The notes: generated by a model not told the origin, from the letters alone. A DNA stretch of 50,574 bases from Pseudescherichia sp032055545 (GCA_032055545.1 DAMBQR010000032.1:1-50574), one strand, 5' to 3'; counted from the stretch's first letter, positions 25,675-34,705 are shown. Translations and numbers: made by a program.

Positions 25675-26853
25675 ATGCAATTGCGTAAATTACTTCTGCC
25701 AGGGCTGCTTTCGGTCACCTTGCTGAGTGGCTGTTCTCTGTTTAATGGCGAAGAGGACGTTGTCAAAATGTCTCCGCTGCCGACGGTTGAAAATCAGTTT
25801 GACCCGTCTACCGCGTGGAGCACCTCTGTCGGCGACGGCATTGGCGATTTCTACTCTAACCTGCATCCGGCGTTTGCTGACAGCGTCGTTTACGCTGCCG
25901 ATCGCCATGGGATGGTGAAAGCCATCAACGCAGACGATGGCAAAGAGGTGTGGTCTATCAGCCTGGCCGAGAAGAGCGGTTGGTTCTCCACCCGTCCAGC
26001 GCTGCTCTCAGGCGGCCTGACGGTGGCTGGCGGCCACGTCTACGTCGGCAGTGAAAAGGCGCAGGTCTATGCCCTGAACACCAACGATGGCTCCCAGGCA
26101 TGGCAGACTACCGCCGCCGGGGAAGTGCTCTCCCGTCCGGTCGTGAGCGACGGCCTGGTGCTGATCCATACCAGCAACGGCCAGCTGCAGGCGTTGAACG
26201 AAAGTGATGGCGCGGTGAAGTGGACCGTTAACCTCGATATGCCAGCCCTGTCGCTGCGTGGGGAATCTGCCCCGGCTCCGGCCTTTGGTGCGGCAATTGT
26301 CGGCGGCGATAACGGTCGCGTCAGCGCGGTGATGCTGAAAGAGGGCCAGATGATCTGGCAGCAGCGCATCTCCCAGGCCACTGGCGCAACGGAGATTGAC
26401 CGTCTGAGCGATGTTGATACCACTCCGGTTGTAGTGAACGGCGTGGTCTATACGCTGGCCTACAACGGTAACCTGACCGCGCTGGATCTGCGCAGCGGCC
26501 AGATTATGTGGAAACGCGAGCTGGGTTCAGTGAACGATTTCATCGTTGACAACAACCGCATCTACCTGGTTGACCAGAACGATCGCGTGCTGGCCCTGAC
26601 AACTGACGGTGGCGTCACGCTCTGGACAAACAGCGATCTGCTGCACCGTAATCTAACCTCGCCGGCGTTGTATAATGGATCCATCGTCGTGGGTGATAGC
26701 GAAGGCTACATGCACTGGATCAACCCGGAAGACGGTCGTTTCATGGCACAGCAGAAAGTTGACAGCTCCGGTCTGCTGACCGAGCCGGTTGTCGCCGATG
26801 GCAAACTGCTGATTCAGGCGAAAGACGGCACGCTCTACGCGATTACGCGTTAA
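25675..26853 (+). CDS. bamB: Outer-membrane assembly lipoprotein BamB
   Basis: Lipoprotein of the BAM complex that assembles outer-membrane beta-barrels. 392 residues. Signal peptide with lipobox LLSGC, Cys20, and Ser at +2 directing it to the outer membrane. An eight-bladed PQQ-like beta-propeller fills the rest, with repeats such as VYALNTNDGSQAWQ and LTALDLRSGQIMWKRE. Ends KDGTLYAITR and is followed by a terminator. Confidence 0.98.
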   Translation: MQLRKLLLPGLLSVTLLSGCSLFNGEEDVVKMSPLPTVENQFDPSTAWSTSVGDGIGDFYSNLHPAFADSVVYAADRHGMVKAINADDGKEVWSISLAEKSGWFSTRPALLSGGLTVAGGHVYVGSEKAQVYALNTNDGSQAWQTTAAGEVLSRPVVSDGLVLIHTSNGQLQALNESDGAVKWTVNLDMPALSLRGESAPAPAFGAAIVGGDNGRVSAVMLKEGQMIWQQRISQATGATEIDRLSDVDTTPVVVNGVVYTLAYNGNLTALDLRSGQIMWKRELGSVNDFIVDNNRIYLVDQNDRVLALTTDGGVTLWTNSDLLHRNLTSPALYNGSIVVGDSEGYMHWINPEDGRFMAQQKVDSSGLLTEPVVADGKLLIQAKDGTLYAITR

Positions 26854-26875
26854 TTACGGCGGTCGTTGGCGTTGA

Positions 26876-26910
26876 AAAACGGCTCCTGTTTCAGGGGCCG
26901 TTTTACTGTT
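26876..26910 (+). terminator. Rho-independent terminator after bamB
   Basis: A long stem (26876-26888 with 26892-26904, one mismatch) with a 3-nt loop that ends in TTTT, with a further T-rich stretch after it. Confidence 0.85.
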
Positions 26911-26983
26911 TTTAATTTTTACTGATTTACCAGCGGCGCGAATTGGCGACGTTGACAATGATTTTTTGAATGAGGCTTTAAAC

Positions 26984-28468
26984 ATGATTCCTGTGGTCGC
27001 GCTTGTCGGACGCCCGAACGTTGGCAAATCCACCCTTTTTAACCGCTTAACGCGCACCCGTGATGCGCTGGTAGCGGACTTCCCGGGGCTGACGCGCGAC
27101 CGTAAGTACGGTCGGGCCGAGGTTGAAGGTCGCGAGTTTATCTGTATCGATACCGGCGGTATTGATGGTACGGAAGACGGCGTCGAAACCCGCATGGCGG
27201 AGCAGTCTCTGCTGGCGATCGAAGAGGCGGACGTGGTGCTGTTTATGGTGGATGCCCGCGCAGGCCTGATGCCAGCCGATGAAGCCATCGCCAAGCACCT
27301 GCGCTCGCGTGAGAAACCGACCTTCCTGGTAGCCAACAAAACCGACGGTCTCGATCCCGATCAGGCAGTCCTTGATTTCTACTCCCTCGGTCTGGGCGAA
27401 ATCCACCCGATTGCCGCCTCTCACGGGCGCGGCGTAACCAGTCTGCTGGAGCACGTGCTGGTGCCGTGGATGCAGGAAGTCGATCCGCGTGAAGAGGAAG
27501 AGGTGGATGAAGACGCGGCCTACTGGGCGCAGTTTGAAGCCGAGCAGAACGGTGAAGAAGTTGAAGAGCCGGAAGATGACTTCAACCCGCTGGATCTGCC
27601 GATCAAACTGGCTATCGTGGGTCGTCCTAACGTCGGTAAATCTACCCTGACCAACCGCATTCTCGGTGAAGATCGCGTGGTGGTGTACGACATGCCGGGC
27701 ACCACCCGTGACAGCATCTACATCCCGATGCAGCGCGACGAGCGTGAATACGTGCTGATCGACACCGCAGGCGTGCGCAAGCGCGGCAAGATCACCGATA
27801 CCGTAGAGAAGTTCTCGGTAATCAAAACTCTGCAGGCGATTGAAGATGCCAACGTGGTAATGCTGGTGATCGACGCCCGGGAAGGCATCTCCGATCAGGA
27901 TCTCTCCCTGCTGGGCTTTATCCTCAACAGCGGCCGCTCGCTGGTCATCGTCGTCAACAAGTGGGACGGCCTGAGCAATGAGGTGAGAGAGCAGGTGAAA
28001 GAGACCCTCGACTTCCGTCTGGGCTTCATCGACTTTGCTCGCGTGCACTTTATCTCTGCCCTGCACGGCAGCGGTGTCGGTAACCTGTTTGAATCCGTAC
28101 GTGAAGCCTATGACAGCTCGACTCGTCGCCAGAGCACTGCGATGCTGACCCGCATCATGAATATGGCTGCAGAAGATCACCAGCCGCCGCTGGTGCGCGG
28201 TCGCCGCGTGAAGCTGAAATACGCCCACGCCGGTGGTTACAACCCGCCGATCGTGGTCATTCACGGCAACCAGGTGAAAGACCTGCCGGACTCCTACAAG
28301 CGCTACCTGATGAACTACTTCCGCAAATCGCTGGACGTCATGGGGACGCCGATCCGTATCCAGTTCAAAGAGGGGGATAACCCGTTCGCTAACAAGCGCA
28401 ACACCCTGACCCCGAACCAGATGCGTAAGCGTAAGCGTTTGATCAAGCACATTAAGAAAGGCAAGTAA
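26984..28468 (+). CDS. der: GTPase Der (EngA), ribosome biogenesis
   Basis: Double-domain GTPase needed for 50S subunit assembly. Start placed at ATG 26984 (MIPVVALVGRPNVGKS) by comparison with E. coli and because the upstream TTG at 26966 would add ten unconserved residues; 494 residues. Two Walker A motifs GRPNVGKS occur at about 9-16 and 213-220, separated by an acidic linker; the C-terminal KH-like domain ends in basic KRKRLIKHIKKGK. Confidence 0.97.
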   Translation: MIPVVALVGRPNVGKSTLFNRLTRTRDALVADFPGLTRDRKYGRAEVEGREFICIDTGGIDGTEDGVETRMAEQSLLAIEEADVVLFMVDARAGLMPADEAIAKHLRSREKPTFLVANKTDGLDPDQAVLDFYSLGLGEIHPIAASHGRGVTSLLEHVLVPWMQEVDPREEEEVDEDAAYWAQFEAEQNGEEVEEPEDDFNPLDLPIKLAIVGRPNVGKSTLTNRILGEDRVVVYDMPGTTRDSIYIPMQRDEREYVLIDTAGVRKRGKITDTVEKFSVIKTLQAIEDANVVMLVIDAREGISDQDLSLLGFILNSGRSLVIVVNKWDGLSNEVREQVKETLDFRLGFIDFARVHFISALHGSGVGNLFESVREAYDSSTRRQSTAMLTRIMNMAAEDHQPPLVRGRRVKLKYAHAGGYNPPIVVIHGNQVKDLPDSYKRYLMNYFRKSLDVMGTPIRIQFKEGDNPFANKRNTLTPNQMRKRKRLIKHIKKGK

Positions 28469-28485
28469 CCCCTGCCGATCTCGAT

Positions 28486-28513
28486 AAAACCCGCGCCCGT
28501 CGCGGGTTTTTTT
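28486..28513 (+). terminator. Rho-independent terminator after der
   Basis: A 10-bp stem (28486-28495 with 28501-28510), 5-nt loop, and a run of seven T. Confidence 0.9.
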
Positions 28514-28766
28514 GTCTGTTGAGAGCGTAAATTTTCCTGCGCTATGTCAAACACTATTCGTTCCTGCCCAACTTAAAATCTAAGAAAGTAGACAAACGTC
28601 GAGTTTTCATCTTAAAGTCCCGGGGTTGGTACTAGACAAAACTAGCGCCAGATTATCAAATGGTTAGATAACTCTTCGCCGCATGTAAAAAAATCGGTCA
28701 GATACGTAACTGATCGGCGTATATCGCGGCGTTTGCCTGCACAACGACATACCTTTCGGGAGAAAT
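28514..28766 (+). other. Upstream region of the peptide transporter, no gene seen
   Basis: 253 bp without an ORF of note. It is AT-richer than its flanks and should hold the transporter's promoter; TAGACA at 28590-28595 is a possible -35 but no good -10 follows. A repeated CTAG tetranucleotide flanks ACAAAA near 28632-28646. Nothing else is convincing. Confidence 0.35.
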
Positions 28767-30311
28767 ATGCAATCCTCTGTTAATCACCAAGAGAGCCGAA
28801 CGTTCTTCGGCCATCCTTATCCGCTCGGCTCGCTGTTCTTCACCGAGATGTGGGAACGCTTCTCGTTTTACGGCATCCGTCCGCTGCTGATCCTGTTTAT
28901 GGCTGCCACCGTTTATGACGGCGGAATGGGGCTGGCGCGTGAGAACGCCTCCGCCATTGTTGGCATCTTTGCCGGGACTATGTATCTTGCCGCGCTGCCG
29001 GGTGGCTGGCTGGCGGATAACTGGCTCGGCCAGCAGCGCGCGGTCTGGTACGGCTCAATCCTGATCGCCCTCGGCCACCTGTCGATTGCGCTCTCTGCCT
29101 TTATGGGCGACGCCCTGTTCTTTATCGGCCTGATGTTCATCGTGCTCGGCTCCGGTCTGTTTAAGACCTGTATTTCGGTGATGGTCGGCACCCTGTATAA
29201 AAAGGGCGATGCGCGTCGCGACGGCGGCTTCTCGCTGTTCTATATGGGCATCAATATGGGCTCCTTCATTGCGCCACTGATCTCCGGCTGGCTGATTAAA
29301 AGCCACGGCTGGCACTGGGGCTTCGGTATCGGCGGCATCGGGATGCTGGTGGCGCTGATCATCTTCCGTCTGTTTGCCGTTCCGGCCATGAAACGCTACG
29401 ACAGCGAAGTGGGTCTGGACTCCACCTGGAATAGTCCGGTAGTGAAGAGAAACGGTGTCGGCAAGTGGCTGCTGGCGCTGGCGGTTGGGGTAGCGGTTAT
29501 CGTTACGCTGATTGCGCAGGGCGTGATTGTCATCAATCCGGTCGCGGTTGCCAGCATGCTGGTGTATGTGATTGCGGCATCCGTCGCGCTCTACTTCATC
29601 TACCTGTTTGTCTTTGCTGGCCTGAACCGCAAAGAGCGTGCCCGACTGCTGGTCTGCTTTATCCTGCTGGTCTCCGCGGCGTTCTTCTGGTCTGCGTTTG
29701 AGCAGAAGCCGACCTCGTTCAACCTGTTCGCCAATGACTATACCAATCGGATGATCGGTGATTTTGAGATCCCTGCCGTGTGGTTCCAGTCGATCAACGC
29801 CCTGTTTATCATTCTGCTGGCCCCGGTATTCAGCTGGGCATGGCCGAAGCTGGCGAGCAAAAATATTCGCCCGAGCAGTATCACCAAGTTCGTGATCGGT
29901 ATTCTGTTTGCGGCGGCAGGCTTTGGCCTGATGATGCTGGCGGCGCAGAACGTGTTGAACAGCGGCGGGGCAGGCGTCTCTCCATTCTGGCTAGTGGGCA
30001 GCATCCTGATGCTGACGCTTGGCGAGCTGTGCCTCAGCCCGATCGGTCTGGCGACCATGACCCTGCTGGCCCCGGAAAGAATGCGCGGCCAGATGATGGG
30101 GCTGTGGTTCTGCGCCAGTGCGCTGGGTAACCTGGCGGCAGGCCTGATTGGCGGTCACGTGAAGGCCGACCAGCTGGATATGCTGCCGAACCTCTTTGAG
30201 CGCTGCTCAATCGCGCTCCTGATCTGTGCTGCGGTACTGATCGTCCTGATTGTTCCGGTCCGCCGCATGCTGGAAAATGCGCAGGCAAAACCGGCCGCTA
30301 ACGCCGGGTAA
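28767..30311 (+). CDS. POT/PTR2-family proton-dependent oligopeptide transporter
   Basis: Inner-membrane di-/tripeptide-proton symporter of the major facilitator superfamily. 514 residues with about 12-14 hydrophobic segments. The proton-coupling ExxERFxxYG motif is intact at residues 27-36 (EMWERFSFYG), and GLFK near 133-136 supplies the conserved lysine. GGGAGAA ribosome site. It resembles Dtp-type transporters but lies between der and yfgJ, where E. coli has none as remembered; I do not assign a dtp letter. Confidence 0.93.
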   Translation: MQSSVNHQESRTFFGHPYPLGSLFFTEMWERFSFYGIRPLLILFMAATVYDGGMGLARENASAIVGIFAGTMYLAALPGGWLADNWLGQQRAVWYGSILIALGHLSIALSAFMGDALFFIGLMFIVLGSGLFKTCISVMVGTLYKKGDARRDGGFSLFYMGINMGSFIAPLISGWLIKSHGWHWGFGIGGIGMLVALIIFRLFAVPAMKRYDSEVGLDSTWNSPVVKRNGVGKWLLALAVGVAVIVTLIAQGVIVINPVAVASMLVYVIAASVALYFIYLFVFAGLNRKERARLLVCFILLVSAAFFWSAFEQKPTSFNLFANDYTNRMIGDFEIPAVWFQSINALFIILLAPVFSWAWPKLASKNIRPSSITKFVIGILFAAAGFGLMMLAAQNVLNSGGAGVSPFWLVGSILMLTLGELCLSPIGLATMTLLAPERMRGQMMGLWFCASALGNLAAGLIGGHVKADQLDMLPNLFERCSIALLICAAVLIVLIVPVRRMLENAQAKPAANAG

Positions 30312-30318
30312 TATCTCA

Positions 30319-30353
30319 ACGTTACCGGGGCAGATGTTATGCCCTGGTAACGT
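30319..30353 (+). terminator. Hairpin after the peptide transporter
   Basis: A 14-bp stem (30319-30332 with 30340-30353, one G-T pair), 7-nt loop, no T run. Precedes a canonical terminator. Confidence 0.6.
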
Positions 30354-30376
30354 CCTATCGCGTATTACTACCATTC

Positions 30377-30398
30377 AGCCCGCACCCTGCGGGCTTTT
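30377..30398 (+). terminator. Rho-independent terminator downstream of the peptide transporter
   Basis: A perfect 8-bp stem (30377-30384 with 30388-30395), CCC loop, and four T. It marks the boundary between the G+C-rich core and the AT-rich Hcp module. Confidence 0.85.
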
Positions 30399-30539
30399 CG
30401 TATCCGTAAAACTCAAAATTAAGCACAACTCCATTTTTGGACAATTAACAACCAGTAACACACTCATCATCATTTGAAATATCCTTATATATAGTATGAG
30501 ATTTCAGTTTCCCTTTTAAACTATATGGATATTTTAGAT

Positions 30540-31022
30540 ATGGCTATTCCAATTTATTTATGGCTTAAAGACGATGGTGGTGCAGATATCAAAGGGTCTG
30601 CTGACGTAAGGGATCGGGAAGGCAGTATTGAAGTAACTGGTTTTACTCATAATTTGCGTTTGCCAACCGATGCTTTTACCGGAAAAGTGACAGGTACCCG
30701 CCAGCATGCCCCAGTATTATTTCAAAAAGAGATAGATTCATCTTCCCTATATCTGATGAAAGCTGTGGCGACTGGACAAACGCTAAAATCTGCAGAGTTT
30801 AAGTTCTACGCAATCAACTATGCTGGGCAGGAAGCGGAGTATTACAACATAACGTTGCATAATGTGAAGGTTGTCTCCGTGTCTCCGCTGATGCATGACA
30901 TCAAAGATCCATCCAAAGAGAAGCACAACCATCTTGAGTTGGTGGAGCTACGCTACGATAAGATTATCTGGAAATACTGCGATGGCAATTTGCAGTTTGC
31001 AGACAGTTGGGCTGAGCGTTAA
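30540..31022 (+). CDS. hcp: Orphan Hcp family type VI secretion tube protein
   Basis: Hcp hexamers stack into the inner tube of the type VI secretion system and carry small effectors in their lumen. Start taken at ATG 30540 (MAIPIYLWLKDDGGADIKG), the conserved enterobacterial Hcp N-terminus, giving 160 residues; ATG 30525 is in frame but adds an unusual five residues. Also visible: EIDSSSLYLMKAVATGQTL, and HDIKDPSKEKHNHLELVELRY near the end. No vgrG, tss gene or ClpV lies in the window, so this copy must rely on a T6SS elsewhere. The next gene starts 2 bp after its stop and encodes a toxin-like protein, suggesting this Hcp carries that cargo. Base composition is AT-richer than the flanking core genes. 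Confidence 0.93.
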   Translation: MAIPIYLWLKDDGGADIKGSADVRDREGSIEVTGFTHNLRLPTDAFTGKVTGTRQHAPVLFQKEIDSSSLYLMKAVATGQTLKSAEFKFYAINYAGQEAEYYNITLHNVKVVSVSPLMHDIKDPSKEKHNHLELVELRYDKIIWKYCDGNLQFADSWAER

Positions 31023-31024
31023 TT

Positions 31025-31429
31025 ATGCGTATCCCAACTTACATACCGCCTTATGATATATCTTCGTTTTCGCCACCCGGAGTGGACGTTATAAGTCATA
31101 TGATGATTGCTCGGTTCCATGGTGGAGCTAACCTGATGACCTATACATGGTTTTTTATGATGGTTCGTAATCATGGTCCATGGGATTACAAGCAAGGCAA
31201 CAGGAAATACGCTAACTTTGGCAACTTTCATTATGGTGCTATCGGCGCGGCAGCAGGTATCCCTGACGGGGTGTTATTGCGTGGGGCTGGCGCTGCGCAA
31301 ATAGTCGCGGGAACAAGCGACCCGATAGAATTTGCTAAATACCACAGTGTTGACTCATATGGTGATGATCCGGTCGATCAAACGTGGATACGAGCAGGGA
31401 TCGACTATGCGAGAAGGTGCGGGTTTTAA
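31025..31429 (+). CDS. Small polymorphic toxin, type-44 (Ntox44-like), probable Hcp-delivered effector
   Basis: 134 residues, no signal peptide. From memory it matches the type-44 polymorphic toxin domain: W42-F-F followed by RNHGPWDYKQ (48-57), NFGNFHYGAIGAAAGIP (64-80), RGAGAAQ (86-92) and GDDP at 113-116 followed by an IRAGIDYARR tail. The whole protein is essentially one domain, small enough to travel inside an Hcp ring. ATG 31025 follows the hcp stop by 2 bp with no strong ribosome site, so it is likely coupled to hcp. The biochemical activity of this family is not settled by anything seen here; nuclease has been predicted for it. The 3' end overlaps the next gene by 23 bp. Confidence 0.68.
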   Translation: MRIPTYIPPYDISSFSPPGVDVISHMMIARFHGGANLMTYTWFFMMVRNHGPWDYKQGNRKYANFGNFHYGAIGAAAGIPDGVLLRGAGAAQIVAGTSDPIEFAKYHSVDSYGDDPVDQTWIRAGIDYARRCGF

Positions 31430-31802
31430 CTGGCGTACAGGGACTGTCTTTGTTTTGCTTATTTTTGGGTTCTGGGCGTATCAATTCCGTGACCTGTTTA
31501 CCGTATATGAACAGCTGAAAGGTAATATGAATGTAAACGATGGGCTGACCCTGTATATCACCCAGGCGGCGTCCAGTTCACTTTCAAAGGATACATACCG
31601 TTACTATCTCTATGATGCCAGGAGAAGTCCTGATGATTTCATGGCGCATGTAAAAGACGTGGAGCCTATTATGATCACTGACGACTATAAGGCTAACGCA
31701 GAAGTGAAGGACGGGCAGATCTATTTACGCGTTCGCGGAAATGTCTATTCCTTCAGGAGTGTAGGCAACAGCGTTAGGATCCATCTTGATGCTGCACCTT
31801 AA
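31407..31802 (+). CDS. Candidate immunity protein with one N-terminal membrane segment
   Basis: Start chosen at ATG 31407, with AGCAGGGA 6 bp upstream inside the toxin gene, giving 131 residues; the longer frame from 31332 lies mostly within the toxin gene. An N-terminal TM (about 11-27, TGTVFVLLIFGFWAYQF) is followed by about 100 soluble residues with no recognised domain. Overlap with the toxin gene and its position are typical of an immunity gene. A signal anchor would place the soluble part in the periplasm, hinting that the toxin acts there (inference). Confidence 0.6.
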   Translation: MREGAGFNWRTGTVFVLLIFGFWAYQFRDLFTVYEQLKGNMNVNDGLTLYITQAASSSLSKDTYRYYLYDARRSPDDFMAHVKDVEPIMITDDYKANAEVKDGQIYLRVRGNVYSFRSVGNSVRIHLDAAP

Positions 31803-31897
31803 TGATTACAGAATCACCCGTTGCAGAAAGTGATATCCTATGCGGACATAGCCTTAGACCCCAACGCTGAGTTAACTGCTCTACACCTGGAGGCGTT

Positions 31898-32119
31898 ATG
31901 CAACTCACCTGTCCGAACTGTGATAAGCCGATGGAACTTGTTGGCACCCATGCACATTGCGAAAACTGTAACCTGGATGTGGCGCTAGAAGCCCGTTGCC
32001 CCGAGTGCCATCAGCCATTAGAGGTGCTCAAGGCCTGCGGTGCCGTAGACTACTTCTGCCAGCACGGGCACGGGCTGATCTCTAAAAAGCGCGTCGAGTT
32101 CGTCAGGTCTGACGCCTAA
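31898..32119 (+). CDS. yfgJ: Zinc-ribbon protein YfgJ
   Basis: 73-residue protein of unknown function. Three CxxC pairs (Cys5/8, Cys21/24, Cys34/37) plus Cys47 and Cys54 suggest two zinc ribbons. The C-terminus LKACGAVDYFCQHGHGLISK is nearly identical to E. coli YfgJ as remembered. TGGAGG ribosome site 5 bp upstream of the ATG. In E. coli it follows der directly; here the transporter and the Hcp module are inserted between them. Confidence 0.93.
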   Translation: MQLTCPNCDKPMELVGTHAHCENCNLDVALEARCPECHQPLEVLKACGAVDYFCQHGHGLISKKRVEFVRSDA

Positions 32120-32186
32120 TCACAAAATTTGCGCAATCGTCTCTTAGCACTTACGTTTTTTAACGACTCATAAAAAGAGAAACGTA

Positions 32187-33329
32187 ATGAAAAGAGACGT
32201 GGCGTTGGGAATTACCGGCTTTGCCTTGATCGCCGTAACCTATGGGATGGCGAGATTTTCGTGGGGAATTATGCTGCCCGATATTCGGCAGGAGATCCCT
32301 TTCACGCCCGAGGTTGCCGGGTTAATTGCTGCTTGCAGCTACGTAGCCTATTGCTTATCCGTCTTCATCGCCTCTTCTTTAACCAGCCGCTTCGGTCCAC
32401 GTGTCCCGGCAATGTTGGCTGCAATTGTGGCCGCCGCTGGGTTACTTATCCTGGCCTTTTCGGCGGCACCGCTCTGGCTGGCGATCGGCCTGTTTATTGC
32501 GGGTCTTAGCTCTGGACTGGCCTCCCCATCCCTTGCCGGGGCCGTGAACGATAAGGTTCTCCCTGAGCGGCAGACGCAGGTAAATACGGTGATTAATGCC
32601 GGGACCAGCGGGGGCATCATCCTCTCTGTTCCTATTCTGTTTTTCATGCCGGGCGGATGGCGCGTGGCCTGCGTGGTGTTCGCTTTACTGGCGCTGGTAT
32701 GCCTGATCGCTGCGTGGCGTACTCTTCCTAAAAGTGCGTCTAAATCGACAGAGGGAGCGCTGCGCTGGGGCATCCTCTTTCGTAAGCCGGGCATGTTTCG
32801 GCTGTTGGTTATTGCTTTTGTTAGCGGCACTGCCAGCGCGGCATGGTGGAGCTTTGGACCTGAGCTACTTCACCATCACACCAACGTGGATAGCGCGATG
32901 ACAAATGTCCTGTGGCTGGTGAGCGGTGGGGCTGGCGTTATTGCCGTGTTTACCGGTACCGCTGCACGACGTATCGGCATGCGTGGCGTTTACTGGGGAT
33001 CGCAGTTCTTTATGGCCGCGTCTCTGGCCGCGCTGGCTGTGAGCCACGGTTTTAGCGGGTGGCTTTTTCCGGTGGTGGCGATGAGTGGCGCAGGATATGT
33101 CATTTTGTCCGGCGTGCTGCTGGTCCAGGGCGCTGCGATAGCCCAACCTTCACCCGCGGCTGGCGTCAGTATTGCCTTTCTGATGCTGGCCGCTGGGCAG
33201 GTCGTCGGCTCGGTTCTCTTTGGACAGCTCTATGGCACGATCGGCGCGGTTGGCGCACTGGCTGTTTTTTCCGGCCTGTCCTGGCTAATGCTTGCCGTTA
33301 CGCCTGACAGCCATCATCAGGCGAACTAA
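32187..33329 (+). CDS. MFS transporter, substrate unknown
   Basis: 380 residues with about 12 hydrophobic segments, typical of a compact major facilitator superfamily exporter or permease (for example FSWGIMLPDI, SVFIASSLTSRFGPR with the loop 2-3 motif, and VVGSVLFGQLYGTIG at the end). Most like the YbfB/YjiJ group of sugar-transporter-like MFS proteins; substrate not readable. Convergent with xseA, with only 2 bp between stop codons and no terminator hairpin visible. Confidence 0.88.
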   Translation: MKRDVALGITGFALIAVTYGMARFSWGIMLPDIRQEIPFTPEVAGLIAACSYVAYCLSVFIASSLTSRFGPRVPAMLAAIVAAAGLLILAFSAAPLWLAIGLFIAGLSSGLASPSLAGAVNDKVLPERQTQVNTVINAGTSGGIILSVPILFFMPGGWRVACVVFALLALVCLIAAWRTLPKSASKSTEGALRWGILFRKPGMFRLLVIAFVSGTASAAWWSFGPELLHHHTNVDSAMTNVLWLVSGGAGVIAVFTGTAARRIGMRGVYWGSQFFMAASLAALAVSHGFSGWLFPVVAMSGAGYVILSGVLLVQGAAIAQPSPAAGVSIAFLMLAAGQVVGSVLFGQLYGTIGAVGALAVFSGLSWLMLAVTPDSHHQAN

Positions 33330-33331
33330 CG

Positions 33332-34705
33332 TCAGGTTTTTTTGCGTGCCCGGGTTTTTTTAGCAACGGTCACGCCTTTCACTTCGCTTTCTACCCAGCC
33401 ATCAACCAGGCGGGTGGTGAGTACATCTCCGGCTTTCACCTGTTTGGTCTGCTTCAACACGTTGCCATCTGTTGCGGTGGTCACGCTGTAGCCACGTGCC
33501 AGCGTGGAGAGAGGGCTTACGGCTTCCAGATGCGTGACCGTATTGCCGAAGCGTTCCCGGGTGGCGCTGAGCCTGGCGCTCATCAGCTGAGCCAGACGGT
33601 ACTCTAATTGCTGCACCCGGTTCTGGGCGCGGTGAATACGCGGCTGGGGAGAGTGCTGGTTCAGACGCTGGGTCATCCGCTGCTGATGCTGACCTGAACG
33701 CTTAAGCTGATTATCCATCGCGTAGGTCATCCGCTGACGCAGGCGCTCAAGCACGGTTTGCTGACGCGCCAGCCGCAGCTGCGGGTGCTGCTGTTGCAGG
33801 CGGTGCTCCAGCTGGGTAAAGCGACGGGTGCGGTTGGCGAGGTAGTAGTCCATCGCCATCTCCAGCCGCTGCTGGCCGCTTTGCAGCTGACGCAGTAGCT
33901 CAAGCTGGTTGCGGCTGACCATCTCGGCGGCGGCGGACGGCGTCGGCGCACGCAGGTCGGCCACAAAGTCGGCGATGGTGACGTCGGTTTCATGGCCGAC
34001 GGCGCTGACGATGGGGATCTGGCTGGCGAAAATCGCCCGCGCTACGCGCTCGTCGTTGAAGCTCCAGAGATCCTCCAGCGAGCCGCCGCCGCGCCCGACA
34101 ATCAGCACGTCACACTCCTGACGGCTGTTCGCCAGCTCGATAGCGCGAACGATCTGTCCCGGTGCGTCTTCACCCTGAACAGCGGTAGGGTAGATCACCA
34201 CCGGCAGGGAGGGATCGCGACGTTTAAGCACGTGCAGAATATCGTGCAGCGCGGCCCCGGTTTTCGAGGTGATCACCCCTACGCAATGGGCGGGGGAGGG
34301 GAGCGGCTGCTTACTCTGCTGATCGAACAGTCCTTCCGCCGCCAGCTTCGCCTTCAGCTGCTCGTACTTCTGCTGGAGCAGGCCTTCGCCAGCCGGCTGC
34401 ATGCTCTCAACGATGATCTGGTACTCGCCGCGCGGCTCGTAGAGCGTAATGCTGGCACGGACCAGGATCTGCTGTCCGTGCTGGGGACGAAATGTCACCC
34501 GGCGGTTGCTGTTGCGGAACATCGCGCAGCGCACCTGGGCAGTATCATCCTTGAGCGTAAAGTACCAGTGACCGGACGCAGGCTGAGTAAAGTTTGAGAT
34601 CTCACCGCTGATCCAGACCTGGCCAACTTCTCGTTCCAGCAGCAGGCGCACCGTCTGATTCAGGCGGCTAACGGTAAAAATTGCGGGGGATTGCATCGAT
34701 GACAT
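33332..34705 (-). CDS. xseA: Exodeoxyribonuclease VII large subunit
   Basis: Catalytic subunit of exonuclease VII, which degrades single-stranded DNA with XseB. 457 residues (E. coli 456). N-terminal OB-fold (about 10-105, including VWISGEISNFTQPASGHWYF), catalytic domain with GVITSKTGAALHDI, VGRGGGSLEDLWSFNDE and SAVGHETDVTIADFVADLR, then a long coiled-coil XseB-binding region (about 270-395) and a basic C-terminus. Divergent from guaB. Confidence 0.97.
   Translation of the reverse strand: MSSMQSPAIFTVSRLNQTVRLLLEREVGQVWISGEISNFTQPASGHWYFTLKDDTAQVRCAMFRNSNRRVTFRPQHGQQILVRASITLYEPRGEYQIIVESMQPAGEGLLQQKYEQLKAKLAAEGLFDQQSKQPLPSPAHCVGVITSKTGAALHDILHVLKRRDPSLPVVIYPTAVQGEDAPGQIVRAIELANSRQECDVLIVGRGGGSLEDLWSFNDERVARAIFASQIPIVSAVGHETDVTIADFVADLRAPTPSAAAEMVSRNQLELLRQLQSGQQRLEMAMDYYLANRTRRFTQLEHRLQQQHPQLRLARQQTVLERLRQRMTYAMDNQLKRSGQHQQRMTQRLNQHSPQPRIHRAQNRVQQLEYRLAQLMSARLSATRERFGNTVTHLEAVSPLSTLARGYSVTTATDGNVLKQTKQVKAGDVLTTRLVDGWVESEVKGVTVAKKTRARKKT

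Noticed and set aside
26966..26983. TTG start for Der ten residues upstream
   Set aside because: The extra residues are not conserved and TTG is less likely than the ATG at 26984.
27047..28450. 467-residue open frame antisense to der
   Set aside because: A shadow of the G+C-rich der codons; His/Val/Arg-rich with no domain or ribosome site. The same applies to the long antisense frames over pepB, guaB, ppk and ppx.
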